DNA of 64,000 bases from JBDTVS01 sp040007095 (GCA_040007095.1 JBDTVS010000185.1:3451-67450), one strand, 5' to 3'. Counted from the stretch's first letter, positions 15,787 through 24,424 are shown. Notes: generated from the sequence alone by a model not told the origin. Numbers and translations: made by a program.

Positions 15787-16256
15787 GAGCCGATCACATG
15801 ATTGACCTCATCGACGGCGCGGGCCGACACCGTCAGCGCGTCGATCTCGATCTTGACCGCGGCGAAATTGGCCGCGATCGCACCGTAGGCGATCATCGCG
15901 TGGACGATCGGCGGCAGTACGCCGGTGTCGACGCTGGCGCCCAGAATCGCGGCGATGATCGTGACGACCATCGCGAGGGTCGCGATGGAAAACACCGGCT
16001 TACGCGCCGCGGCAATCCGCGCGTAGTAGTTGCCCGTCACCTGGTGTTCGGCCATCGCCTCCTTCACCGCCTTGCCCTTGCCGATGAGGTAAAACATCAT
16101 CATCGAGTGGGCGAGCATCGTCAGCATCGCCGAGAAGAAGCCGAAGGTGACGTGTCGGGAGATCTCGCCGCCCCGCAGGCCGAGGAAGGCGGCTGCGAGC
16201 AGCCCGAGCAGACCGAGGAACAAGGCGCTGAGCAACGCTTGAGGCACTATCGACAA
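15783..16256 (-). CDS. small four-helix membrane protein
   Basis: The 157-residue protein has four hydrophobic segments: about residues 5-27, 38-58 (with the polar LAHSMMMFYLIGKGK edge), 88-110 and 117-135. I recall the HSM-MFY-IG-GK pattern from uncharacterised proteins of acidobacteria and related phyla. The start is a TTG at 16256, 3 nt from the divergent methyltransferase ATG; a GTG three codons on is an alternative. The 4-nt overlap with the pseudo-ABC gene implies a complex of the two products. Function unknown. Confidence 0.72.
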   Translation of the reverse strand: MSIVPQALLSALFLGLLGLLAAAFLGLRGGEISRHVTFGFFSAMLTMLAHSMMMFYLIGKGKAVKEAMAEHQVTGNYYARIAAARKPVFSIATLAMVVTIIAAILGASVDTGVLPPIVHAMIAYGAIAANFAAVKIEIDALTVSARAVDEVNHVIGS

Positions 16257-16259
16257 AGT

Positions 16260-16796
16260 ATGACCGATCGATTCCCCGCCGATCCACCTTCGTCATTTGT
16301 GGTGGACGCGTCGCGCCGGCTGCTTCGTGAGTCGCCCGGGTCGCCCCGCGCTCTGGATGTCGCGATGGGACGGGGACGCCACGCGCTGGCGCTCGCCCGA
16401 ATGGGCTGGCGTGTGTTCGGCGTCGACCGGGGGCTGGACGCGGTTCGCACGGCGAGGGATCGGGCCGCGGCGGAAGGACTCGTCGTCCGTGCGTGGTGCG
16501 GAGATCTCGTCGTGACGACGCTGCCATCAGCAGCGTTCGAGTTGATTGTCGTGACGCGGTATCTGCAGCGCGATTTGTTCGGCGCCATTCGCGCCGCCGT
16601 TGTCCCGCGCGGCGTTGTCGTCTACGAGACGTTCACGACCTACCAGCGGGCGCTGGGATTCGGTCCGACCTCGCCGGACCACCTGCTCGAGCCGGGCGAA
16701 CTGCGCGAGCGATTCGAGGGATTCGAGATTCTGTCGTACGAGGAGGTGAGCGGCACGGAGGCGGTCGCTCGTCTCATTGCGCGTCGGCGGGTCTAG
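16260..16796 (+). CDS. class I SAM-dependent methyltransferase, TehB-like
   Basis: The 178-residue protein has motif I ALDVAMGRGRHALALA followed by the acidic end of strand 2 (VFGVDRG), and the later strand LPSAAFELIVVTRYLQRDLF, as in short TehB/UbiE-like methyltransferases. The C-terminal ETFTTYQR and HLLEPGELRE segments match the TehB-type group that acts on small molecules. ATG 16260 lies 3 nt from the divergent TTG of the membrane-protein gene, so the promoters lie inside the opposite genes, or the true start is downstream (for example a GTG near 16301). The stop codon is inside the first repeat of the element at 16793-16997. Confidence 0.82.
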   Translation: MTDRFPADPPSSFVVDASRRLLRESPGSPRALDVAMGRGRHALALARMGWRVFGVDRGLDAVRTARDRAAAEGLVVRAWCGDLVVTTLPSAAFELIVVTRYLQRDLFGAIRAAVVPRGVVVYETFTTYQRALGFGPTSPDHLLEPGELRERFEGFEILSYEEVSGTEAVARLIARRRV

Positions 16797-16997
16797 TGTC
16801 CTGCGTCCGACGCTTTAGGACGTCTTCCGGGCGGGGCATCCCTCCTCCACCCCAACGCGGGTGCCGCGTTGGGGACCCCGGGGCTGGCGGCGTTGCTCCT
16901 CCCTCAGATACTCCCGGTATCCTCGGTCGTCGCGCCTTGCCATGCGGGCGCCGCGCGCCGGAAGCCGTGTACTAAATCATCGAACGCAGGACACTAG
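16793..16997. repeat. 205-bp element with 14-bp perfect terminal inverted repeats
   Basis: CTAGTGTCCTGCGT (16793-16806) and its exact reverse complement ACGCAGGACACTAG (16984-16997) bound a non-coding segment. Inside lies a perfect hairpin with 11-bp arms (16850-16860 and 16864-16874) and a three-base GTG loop. The left repeat contributes the TAG stop of the methyltransferase gene, so insertion may have changed that gene's end. It could be a MITE-like or REP-like element. It shares the octamer TAGTGTCC with the inverted repeat at 37079-37185. Confidence 0.65.
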
Positions 16998-17060
16998 AGC
17001 GTTGACCTAACAACTCGAGACTGCTCCGCGCTCGAGCGGGACTCGCCTTGATTCCGCCGT

Positions 17061-17891
17061 TCAGCCGGACCGTCGCGTGGCCGCGAGGGCTTTGATCCGT
17101 TCGAACGCGTCGCGCGGAAGTGTCACGTCGCCCAGTGCGCCGTGGGATGCATCGCCGTGGTAGTCAGAACCGCCCGTCACCGCGATGCCGGCTTTGTCTG
17201 CGAACGACACGTAGCGTGACGTCGTCGTCGCATCGTGCTCCGAGTGGTAGGCCTCGATGGCGTCGAGACCGGCGTCCACGAATGTCGGCAGCCACTCGTC
17301 GTGTTCCAGCAGTCCGGGGTGCGCGATTGAGGCGATCCCCCCCGCCTCGCGCAACTGCGCAATCACCGCCTGGGGTGTCGTGCCCCTGCGTGGCACAAAC
17401 GCGGGCCTGCCATGACCGAGCCATCGTTCGAACGCGTCGCTGATGGTCGGAACGTAGCCCGCCTCGACCATGGCCCGCGCGACCCACGGCCGGCCGGCGG
17501 ACTTTGCCGCGTCCTCCCGCGCCGGTTTCAGGATCGCTTCCGCGTCGAGCTCCATGCCGAAGCCGCGCAGCAGGTCGACCATGGCCCGGACTCTGGATAT
17601 CCGATCCTCACGCTGCAAGGCGAGGAACTGCGCCAGCGCCGGAGACTCGACGTCCATGAAATATCCCAGCACGTGGACGTCGACGCCGTCCCGTACTGCC
17701 GTGATCTCGATGCCCGGCACGAACTCGAGCTGCGCCGCGGCGCACGCCGCGGCCGTCGGCTCGCAGCCGGCGACCGTATCGTGGTCGGTGACGCTCAGCA
17801 CGCCAACGCCTGCGGCCGCCGCTCTGGCGACCAGCTCGGCGGGACTGCAGCGGCCATCGGATGCCGTCGTATGGGTATGCAGGTCGATCAA
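17061..17891 (-). CDS. PHP-domain phosphoesterase (YciV/RNase AM type)
   Basis: The 276-residue protein has the metal-binding motifs of the PHP superfamily in order: DLHTHTTASDG, VTDHDTVAG, GIEITA, HVLGYF, IASIAHPGL and GGSDYHGD. Length and motif spacing match the YciV/TrpH group, where the E. coli member acts as a 5'-3' exoribonuclease and 3',5'-nucleotide bisphosphate phosphatase. Its start overlaps the stop of the Fur-rubrerythrin gene by 4 nt (17888-17891), indicating translational coupling. No signal peptide is present, so it is cytoplasmic. Confidence 0.9.
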   Translation of the reverse strand: MIDLHTHTTASDGRCSPAELVARAAAAGVGVLSVTDHDTVAGCEPTAAACAAAQLEFVPGIEITAVRDGVDVHVLGYFMDVESPALAQFLALQREDRISRVRAMVDLLRGFGMELDAEAILKPAREDAAKSAGRPWVARAMVEAGYVPTISDAFERWLGHGRPAFVPRRGTTPQAVIAQLREAGGIASIAHPGLLEHDEWLPTFVDAGLDAIEAYHSEHDATTTSRYVSFADKAGIAVTGGSDYHGDASHGALGDVTLPRDAFERIKALAATRRSG

Positions 17892-18862
17892 CGCGCCGAC
17901 CGCTTGGCGATCGCCCCGGCTCGACGCGGTCTCTGGCGATCGGTGAGTGCGCGGTATTCGCGGATCAGCAGGTCGAGGTGCTCGCGCTCTTCAGCCGCGA
18001 ACTCGAGAAAGATTTGTTTGCCTTGAGAGTCTTCGAAGCGCTCGCCGTAGCGCTTGAAGAAATTGTGCGAGCCTCTCTCGCACTTGATGCCGATGAGCAA
18101 CGCCTGCTCGTCGTTGACCCCTTTGCTCAGCTTGGCGGCGCCATCGTCGAACAAGCCGTTTGCTGCGCCCTTGAAGAACAGAAAGGTCGGCCTCGATTCG
18201 AGATCGGGATCGGTCGCGATGAGCTCGCGATAGCGTTGCTCGAGCGTGGCGAGATGCTCGTGCTCTTCGGCGGCAAGCCGTTGAAAGACCGACTGGCCGC
18301 GGGCGTCCTTCGTCAGATTCGCCGCCCGCGTATAGAATTCCAGGCCGCTGCGCTCGGTCGCGATCGCGATCCGCAGTGCGTCCCTGGCGAATACACGTTC
18401 GGTCGTCGCACCGTCGATCGTCCCGGAACGCTCCGATCCGGTCCGACATTCCTCGCAGACTCCGTAGATCTGGACGACCGTCTGCGTGGGGCTGAACGCC
18501 CGAGCGGCGGCGACCTCTTCGACCAGCGACTCGATGTCCGAGCTGAGAAACTCGGACGAACGGTGACACTCCTTGCAAATCAGATGGAAATGCCGGGGAT
18601 GGCCGTAGGACGGCTCGTAGCGAGAGCGTCCTTCCCCGAAATCCACTTTGCGGGCGATCCCGGCCTCGACCATCCACTGCAACGTACGATAGACCGTCGC
18701 CCGCCCGATGCCCGGCGCCTGTCGACGCACGAGATCGAACAGATCATCCGCGCTCAGGTGGCCTTCCTGCTGCAGGAAAATCCTGAGGATCTGGTCGCGT
18801 TTGCTGGAGTGCTTGCCGCCCGTGGGGCGGAGCAGGGATAGATCGAGAGCGTCGCGCTGCAT
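17888..18862 (-). CDS. Fur-family regulator fused to a rubrerythrin/ferritin-like diiron domain
   Basis: The 324-residue chain has two parts. Residues 1-145 are a Fur-type regulator: winged helix with GIGRATVYRTLQWMVEAGI, a His-rich GHPRHFHLICKEC segment, and Cys pairs C96/C99 and C136/C139 that would hold structural zinc. Residues 155-310 are a four-helix ferritin-like domain with two ExxH-type helices (AAEEHEHL near 200 and AAEEREHL near 292) plus Glu170 and Glu262, a complete diiron ligand set. Fur and rubrerythrin act in iron and peroxide sensing and defence. Their fusion suggests a regulator with a built-in diiron sensor or enzyme. A palindrome ends 5 nt before the ATG. Confidence 0.9.
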   Translation of the reverse strand: MQRDALDLSLLRPTGGKHSSKRDQILRIFLQQEGHLSADDLFDLVRRQAPGIGRATVYRTLQWMVEAGIARKVDFGEGRSRYEPSYGHPRHFHLICKECHRSSEFLSSDIESLVEEVAAARAFSPTQTVVQIYGVCEECRTGSERSGTIDGATTERVFARDALRIAIATERSGLEFYTRAANLTKDARGQSVFQRLAAEEHEHLATLEQRYRELIATDPDLESRPTFLFFKGAANGLFDDGAAKLSKGVNDEQALLIGIKCERGSHNFFKRYGERFEDSQGKQIFLEFAAEEREHLDLLIREYRALTDRQRPRRAGAIAKRSAR

Positions 18863-18867
18863 GAATG

Positions 18868-18899
18868 GTCAAGCCACAGACGGTAACCCGTGGCTTGAC
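18868..18899. promoter_or_regulatory. 10-bp palindrome between erpA and the Fur-rubrerythrin gene
   Basis: GTCAAGCCAC (18868-18877) and GTGGCTTGAC (18890-18899) form a perfect inverted repeat with a 12-nt centre. It lies 5 nt before the Fur-rubrerythrin start and 8 nt after the erpA stop. It may be an operator for autoregulation or a hairpin attenuating read-through. It is not AT-rich like classical Fur or PerR boxes and has no T-run. Confidence 0.5.
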
Positions 18900-18907
18900 G
18901 GAAGGGG

Positions 18908-19237
18908 TTAGTCGACCGAGAACGATTGGCCGCAGCCGCAAGTCGATGTGGCTTGCGGGTTCTTAATCGTGAATCCGCCGCCCGTGACCGTCTCGACGAA
19001 GTCGACTTCCGCGCCCTTGAGGTAGCGGACGCTGATCGGATCCACGAACAGCTTGACGCCATGGGATTCGAACACCTGGTCGCCCGAGCCCTGACCGTTC
19101 TCCTCGATCATCAAACCGTATTGGAAGCCCGAGCAGCCGCCCCCTTGGACGAATACGCGCAGCCCGCTCCCATCTTTGTTCTCTTCAGCAAGCAGCTCAC
19201 TGATTTTCGACGCCGCCGTTTCGGACACATTGATCAT
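18908..19237 (-). CDS. erpA: A-type iron-sulfur cluster carrier (ErpA/IscA family)
   Basis: The 109-residue protein has the three conserved cysteines of A-type carriers in GGGCSGFQYG and the C-terminal STCGCGQSF, and the family segment KLFVDPISVRYL. It would deliver [2Fe-2S] or [4Fe-4S] clusters to apo-enzymes in the cytoplasm. ATG 19237 has AGGAG 8-9 nt upstream. A TATACT box (19285-19280 on the minus strand) lies about 40 nt before the start. Its position just upstream of the Fur-rubrerythrin gene suggests shared iron/oxidative regulation. The subtype (ErpA rather than IscA or SufA) is less certain than the family. Confidence 0.92.
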   Translation of the reverse strand: MINVSETAASKISELLAEENKDGSGLRVFVQGGGCSGFQYGLMIEENGQGSGDQVFESHGVKLFVDPISVRYLKGAEVDFVETVTGGGFTIKNPQATSTCGCGQSFSVD

Positions 19238-19348
19238 GGACAGTCTCCTGAAGCGACACTGGCCGCTCGATTACTCCACAGTATAGCAAGAACGTGATTG
19301 ATATACTGCCCTACCGTCGCACGGCTGAAGTCGTTGCGCTCCAACCAC

Positions 19349-20293
19349 ATGCCCTACGTCTTGGTACCCCCCGCCACGCGCGCCGAGGTCCATGCGGTCG
19401 CCGAGGCCCGATGGACGACCATTGTGGCCGACCGCCCGCAACTCGTCGCCGCGGTTGACCTTCAACGGAAGCTCATCGAGCGGGTGATCGCACTTCGCCA
19501 GACGCTCGAGGGCGGGCGGCTGCCGCGTCTATCCCTCCCGGGCAAGTATGTCGCCGCCAAACTGGCCCGGGGAGTGCCGGCGCTGGCCGGCGAACCGATC
19601 CCGCTTCCCATCGCCGTCCTCACCGAGACGCTCGTCGGCCTGTGCGGCGATCTCGCCGAAGGGGGCGCTGGCGCCGCAGCCGAACACATTCGGACAGTGA
19701 TCCAGGACGGCAGTCTCGACGCCGGGTCGCTGCTGTCGGCGTCGCTATCCCGCGACCAGGACGCGATCCGCACGGGGGCCGTACACCGGGGGCTGGCGTC
19801 CGACCTTGTCTGGTTGATCGCCGAGCTCGCGGTCGGCCCGTTCGCCTACGTGCTGCAGCGAGCGTTGCTGGCAACCGCCGTGTCCTCGGCTACCGAGCCT
19901 CCGGGGCCGATTGCCGCCGCCCTCGACGTCTGGACCCAAGGGTACTGTCCGGCGTGCGGCTCATGGCCCGCGATGGCCGAGGTCGTCGACGGCCACCGCG
20001 TGCTGCGCTGTTCTTTCTGCGCCGCAGCGTGGGAGTTGGCGACGTATGCGTGCGTGTACTGCGGGGAAATGGGCGAGCCGTTCGTGACGGCGGCACCAGA
20101 TGAGGAACGGAAAGACCGTCGCGTGGAGGCCTGCGGCAGCTGCAGCGGCTACCTGAAAACCGTGGATTCCTTTTCACTGTCACAGTTCCCGCTGCTCTCG
20201 ATCGGGGATCTCGAAACGATGGATCTCGATATGGCCGCGATGGAGCACGGATACCAGCGCCCCGCCCTCAAGGGTTTCGCGACAAAACGCTAG
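19349..20293 (+). CDS. fdhE: FdhE-like formate dehydrogenase accessory protein
   Basis: The 314-residue protein has the FdhE layout: an alpha-helical N-terminal half and a C-terminal rubredoxin-like region with four CxxC pairs (CPAC, CSFC, CVYC, CGSC), which bind iron or zinc. Segments GYCPACGSWP and LRCSFCAAAWEL match the family well. FdhE is needed to mature respiratory formate dehydrogenases. No formate dehydrogenase gene lies in the window, so the client is elsewhere or different. The start is ambiguous: ATG 19349 gives a natural N-terminus (PYVLVPPATRAE), with no clear ribosome-binding site. Confidence 0.82.
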   Translation: MPYVLVPPATRAEVHAVAEARWTTIVADRPQLVAAVDLQRKLIERVIALRQTLEGGRLPRLSLPGKYVAAKLARGVPALAGEPIPLPIAVLTETLVGLCGDLAEGGAGAAAEHIRTVIQDGSLDAGSLLSASLSRDQDAIRTGAVHRGLASDLVWLIAELAVGPFAYVLQRALLATAVSSATEPPGPIAAALDVWTQGYCPACGSWPAMAEVVDGHRVLRCSFCAAAWELATYACVYCGEMGEPFVTAAPDEERKDRRVEACGSCSGYLKTVDSFSLSQFPLLSIGDLETMDLDMAAMEHGYQRPALKGFATKR

Positions 20294-20489
20294 TTCAGGA
20301 GACTGGCCCGACCGAGGCCCTCCCTGGGCTTGGGGGTCCGGAAGTGGAAGGGCAACCGGGGCGGATTCCCAGCCGGCTTCTTGCGCGCGACTATGGTGTG
20401 AAATTTTCGTGCGGTGCGCTCGGCAGGGCACGGTATCATCCGCCAGAGACCGCGCGCCGGACGCGCGCCCGACGCCACGGGAGCAGAAC

Positions 20490-22058
20490 ATGATCTCGAA
20501 ACACATCGCCATTTTGTGCGCGGCCGCCGCCGTGGGCGGTCTCTGCTTCGGGCCGGCGATTGCACGGGCGGCTGAACACGACACCCGACTGGTGGAAGCC
20601 GCCGCGCGGGGAGATCTGGTTGGGGTGCGTGCATTGCTCGCGCACGCACCGGCCAGCCAGGTGAACGCCGCTGGAGTCGACGGCATGACCGCGCTGCACC
20701 TGGCCGTTCGTTCCGATCAACGCGACATGGCGAACCTGCTGGTCCACGCCGGCGCGGATGCCGCGGCCAAAAACCGGTACGGCATCACACCGCTGTATCT
20801 GGCGGCGGTCAACGGCAGCGCAGACATGATCCGGATGTTGCTCGACGCGGGAGCGGATCCCAACGGTGTGGCGCCGACGGGTGAAACGGCGCTGATGACG
20901 GCGAGCCGGACCGGAGACCCAGCCGCCATCCGCCTGCTCCTCGAGCGTGGCGCGCGAGTGGATGCCCGCGACGCCGAGTTCGCGCAAACGGCGTTGATGC
21001 TGGCCGTCCGGGAAAACCATCCGGCCGCCGCGAAGCTCCTCATCGACCAAGGCGCCACGGTCAACGCGCAGACGCGGATCGGTCCCACGCCGGAATTCCG
21101 GCCGCCGTGCAAGGGGACCGGGTGCGGGTCGGAAGGGGTCGGCATCAATCGCGGCGGGTTGCCAGACCGCGGCCGGCGCGGTGAAGCGGTCGGCGGCTTT
21201 ACGCCGCTCCTGTATGCCGCTCGGGACGGACGGGTTGAAGAGGCGCGACTTCTCGTGGCTGCCGGCGCCGATGTCGAGATCGCCGAGGCCAACCAGATCC
21301 GTCCCCTGCTGATGGCCGTCCTCAATAACCAGCTGGAGATTGCTCGACTGCTTCTCGCAAAGGGCGCGAATCCGAACGCGGATGATTTCTGGGGACGATC
21401 CCCGTTGTGGGCGGCGGTGGACTATCGAAATCTGGACATGAACAACCGCGACCAGGACAGTCCAATCGACAATGGCGTGGACCGCGGTCCGATTCTCGAC
21501 TTCGTCAAGACGCTGATCGATGCTGGAGCCGACGTCAACGTACGGACCCGCGAGGTTCCACCGAGTCGGCGATGGCTGTACTCGTTGGGAGATGTCTCGT
21601 GGGTCGATCTCACGGGGCAAACGCCGTTCTTGAGAGCGGCGCTCTCGGCCGACACGGCAGCCATGCGGCTTCTGGTCGCGCACGGCGCCAATCCGAACCT
21701 GCCCACCCTCGCGGGCACGACGCCGCTGATGGCAGCGGCCGGGGTGAACTGGGCGGTCGCGCAGACCTTCACTGAATCGAAGGACGCGCAACTCAACGCC
21801 GTCAAGCTCTGCCTGGAGCTTGGTGCGGATATCAATGCCACCAATTCGATGGGATTGACCGCGCTCATCGGGGCGGCCAATCGGGGCTCGAACGACATCA
21901 TCGCGTTTCTAGCCGGGCACGGGGCACGCCTCGACGTGAAGGATCGGGAAGGCCGAACCCCGACGCGATGGGCGGAGGGCGTGTTCCTCGCGGCGGTCGG
22001 GGCCGAGCGCAAGCCCGAGACGATCGCCCTGCTGGAAAAACTCGCGGCAAACCGATGA
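20490..22058 (+). CDS. exported ankyrin-repeat protein
   Basis: The 522-residue product has a signal peptide (hydrophobic core AAAAVGGLCFGPAIA, cleavage near ARA) and about ten ankyrin repeats recognisable by G-x-TALHLAV, GITPLYLAAV, GETALMTAS, LLLERGA and similar segments. Two longer insertions (around residues 195-230 and 305-350) interrupt the array. ATG 20490 has GGGAG 7-8 nt upstream. The stop overlaps the DUF1592 gene start (ATGA), so the two are co-translated. It is probably a periplasmic scaffold for the DUF1592/DUF1552 pair; the binding partner is inferred from position only. Confidence 0.88.
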   Translation: MISKHIAILCAAAAVGGLCFGPAIARAAEHDTRLVEAAARGDLVGVRALLAHAPASQVNAAGVDGMTALHLAVRSDQRDMANLLVHAGADAAAKNRYGITPLYLAAVNGSADMIRMLLDAGADPNGVAPTGETALMTASRTGDPAAIRLLLERGARVDARDAEFAQTALMLAVRENHPAAAKLLIDQGATVNAQTRIGPTPEFRPPCKGTGCGSEGVGINRGGLPDRGRRGEAVGGFTPLLYAARDGRVEEARLLVAAGADVEIAEANQIRPLLMAVLNNQLEIARLLLAKGANPNADDFWGRSPLWAAVDYRNLDMNNRDQDSPIDNGVDRGPILDFVKTLIDAGADVNVRTREVPPSRRWLYSLGDVSWVDLTGQTPFLRAALSADTAAMRLLVAHGANPNLPTLAGTTPLMAAAGVNWAVAQTFTESKDAQLNAVKLCLELGADINATNSMGLTALIGAANRGSNDIIAFLAGHGARLDVKDREGRTPTRWAEGVFLAAVGAERKPETIALLEKLAANR

Positions 22059-24385
22059 GGACCAGGATCTGGGCCGGTCGTCTGGCTGCGATCACACTGA
22101 TCACGGTGCTGCCGGCGACGACCAATATCGTCGCCCAATCCGACCGATCGGTGAAAGACGATCCGGCCCATCTTTCCGGTCTCGATACGCCGGGCCAGAA
22201 GGCGCTGCTCGATCGGTACTGCGTCACGTGTCACAACGGGCGAGTGCGCGCAGGCGGCCTGCTGCTCGATCAGGCGGATGTGACGCGGGCCGGAGAACGG
22301 CCGGAGATCTGGGAAAAGGTTGTGCGCAAGCTGCGGGCCGGCATGATGCCGCCGGCTGGCGCACGCCGACCGGAAGGCGCCACCCTGGTGCGGTTTGCGG
22401 CCGCCCTGGAGCACGAGCTCGACGCATCGGCAGCCGCCAGGCCGGACCCGGGCGCGCCGGCGCTCCATCGCCTCAACCGCACGGAGTACGCCAACGCCGT
22501 TCGCGATCTGCTCGACTTGCCCGTGGACGCGGCATCGCTTCTGCCCGGCGATGATTCGAGCGATGGTTTCGACAACATTGCCAACGTGCTCAGCGTGTCG
22601 CCCGCGTTGATGCAGGCCTATGTGTCCGCGGCGGCCAAGATCAGTCGTCTGTCGGTCGGCGATCTCACCATCAGCCCAGCCATTGCGACGTATCTTCCCC
22701 CACGAGGTCTGTCGCAAGCCGATCACCTCGAGGGGCAACCGCTCGGGACGCGCGGCGGAATTCTCGTCCGTCACGTCTTTCCGCTGGACGCGGAATACGA
22801 CCTGCGAATCGGCCGGGCGGGCGCGGGCTTCGGATTGCCGGCGGTCGGCGCCGATGAAGCGATCGAGATCACGTTGAACGGCGAACGGCTCCGTCTGCTC
22901 GAGCGCGACGCGCCCCCGGTCGTCCGTCTTCGGATGCCGGGAGGGCCTCAAACGATCGGCGTCGCCATCGTCCAGAAACGGAACGCGCGCGGCGTCGATG
23001 ATCTGTTCTCGGAACTGGCGACCAGCGCCGGCGTTCAAAGTCTTTCGATCACCGGGCCTTTGAATCCGACGTCCCCTGGAGACACTCCGAGCCGCCGCCG
23101 GATTTTCGTGTGTCGCCCTGTCGGACCCACCGAAGAGGAACCGTGCGCGCGGCGAATCCTTGCCACGCTGTCGAACCGCGCATTCCGCCGGGGCGGCTCA
23201 CCGGACGCCGCCACGCTAGCCATGCTGATGGGCTTCTATGAATCCGGACGAGCCCTTCGAGGCTTTGAGACCGGCATTCAGTACGCCCTGGCACGCGTGC
23301 TGGTCGATCCGCGGTTCATCTTCCGGTTCGAGCCCGAGCCTCCCAATCTGCCTTCCGGTGCCGTCTATCGCATCAACGACTTCGAGCTGGCGTCGAGGCT
23401 CTCTTTCTTTCTCTGGAGCAGCGTTCCGGACGAAGAGCTGCTGGGCCTCGCGGAGTCCGGGAAACTGTCCGAGCCGGCCCAGCTCGAACGCCAGACCCGC
23501 CGAATGCTGGCCGATCCTCGCGCGCAGGCGCTTGTCGACAACTTCGCCGGCCAGTGGCTCTTGCTGCGTCAGCTCGACGCCGTCAGCCCCGCGACCAAGG
23601 CGTTCGATGGCAGGCTGCGGCAAGCGTTCCGGCGTGAAACCGAACTGTTGTTCGAAACCATTCTTCGCGAAGATCGCAGCGTCGTGGACCTGCTCGACGC
23701 GGACTATACCTTCGTCGATGAACGGCTGGCGAAGCACTACGGCATTCCAAACATCCGCGGAAGCCGGTTCCGACGTGTGACGCTCGACGGTGACGCACGT
23801 CGCGGGTTGCTCGGGCACGGCAGCTTTCTGACCGTGACATCGGCGGGCAATCGCACGTCTCCGGTGAAACGCGGCAAATGGGTGCTGGAAAACCTGCTTG
23901 GTGCGCCGGTGCCCCAGCCTCCGCCGGGAGTGGAGACCAACCTCGACGACAAATCCGGGGCGGGCGCCGCCCCCAGCTCGATGCGGCAGCGTCTCGAGCG
24001 GCATCGGGCCAATCCAAGCTGTGCGGCGTGTCATAGCATCATGGACCCGATCGGCTTCGCGCTCGAAAATTTTGATCTGGTCGGCCAGTGGCGGGATGCT
24101 GATGGCGGATTGCCGGTCGACCCTAACGGCCGCCTCGTCGATGGAACGGAATTGAACGGCCCGGCGAGTTTGCGGCAGGCGCTGCTTGGTCATCGCGCCG
24201 AATTTGTCGCGACAGCTACCGAGAAGTTGCTGGCCTATGCCCTTGGTCGGACGGTCGCCTACTCCGACATGCCGGCGATCCGCGCGGTGGTCCGGGACGC
24301 GGCACCAGACGACCATCGGCTCTCGTCGCTCGTGGTCGGGATCGTCAGGAGCGAGGCTTTTCGGATGAGGAAGAAGCAAGGGTAG
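22055..24385 (+). CDS. exported DUF1587/1595/1592/1588/1585 protein with cytochrome c motif
   Basis: The 776-residue protein starts with a signal peptide (to about VAQ, residue 28), followed by a planctomycete-type cytochrome c motif CVTCH (56-60). The ordered domains follow: DUF1587 (LHRLNRTEYANAVRDLL), DUF1595 (CARRILATLSNRAFRR), DUF1592 (LARVLVDPRFIFRF), DUF1588 (GLLGHGSFLTVTSAGNRTSP), a second heme-like CAACH, and DUF1585 near the C-terminus. Such proteins are abundant in Planctomycetes, Verrucomicrobia and Acidobacteria, usually next to DUF1552 proteins, as here. A periplasmic redox role is likely because of the heme motifs, but substrate is unknown. The start overlaps the ankyrin gene stop by 4 nt. 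Confidence 0.92.
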   Translation: MRTRIWAGRLAAITLITVLPATTNIVAQSDRSVKDDPAHLSGLDTPGQKALLDRYCVTCHNGRVRAGGLLLDQADVTRAGERPEIWEKVVRKLRAGMMPPAGARRPEGATLVRFAAALEHELDASAAARPDPGAPALHRLNRTEYANAVRDLLDLPVDAASLLPGDDSSDGFDNIANVLSVSPALMQAYVSAAAKISRLSVGDLTISPAIATYLPPRGLSQADHLEGQPLGTRGGILVRHVFPLDAEYDLRIGRAGAGFGLPAVGADEAIEITLNGERLRLLERDAPPVVRLRMPGGPQTIGVAIVQKRNARGVDDLFSELATSAGVQSLSITGPLNPTSPGDTPSRRRIFVCRPVGPTEEEPCARRILATLSNRAFRRGGSPDAATLAMLMGFYESGRALRGFETGIQYALARVLVDPRFIFRFEPEPPNLPSGAVYRINDFELASRLSFFLWSSVPDEELLGLAESGKLSEPAQLERQTRRMLADPRAQALVDNFAGQWLLLRQLDAVSPATKAFDGRLRQAFRRETELLFETILREDRSVVDLLDADYTFVDERLAKHYGIPNIRGSRFRRVTLDGDARRGLLGHGSFLTVTSAGNRTSPVKRGKWVLENLLGAPVPQPPPGVETNLDDKSGAGAAPSSMRQRLERHRANPSCAACHSIMDPIGFALENFDLVGQWRDADGGLPVDPNGRLVDGTELNGPASLRQALLGHRAEFVATATEKLLAYALGRTVAYSDMPAIRAVVRDAAPDDHRLSSLVVGIVRSEAFRMRKKQG

Positions 24386-24424
24386 CGTGCGGAACAGCAA
24401 CGGGTTGGCGAGGAGTGACCGGTC

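Noticed and set aside
20290..20686. Minus-strand frames upstream of the ankyrin gene
   Set aside because: Arg/Pro-rich shadows of the leader and coding regions, with no start signals.
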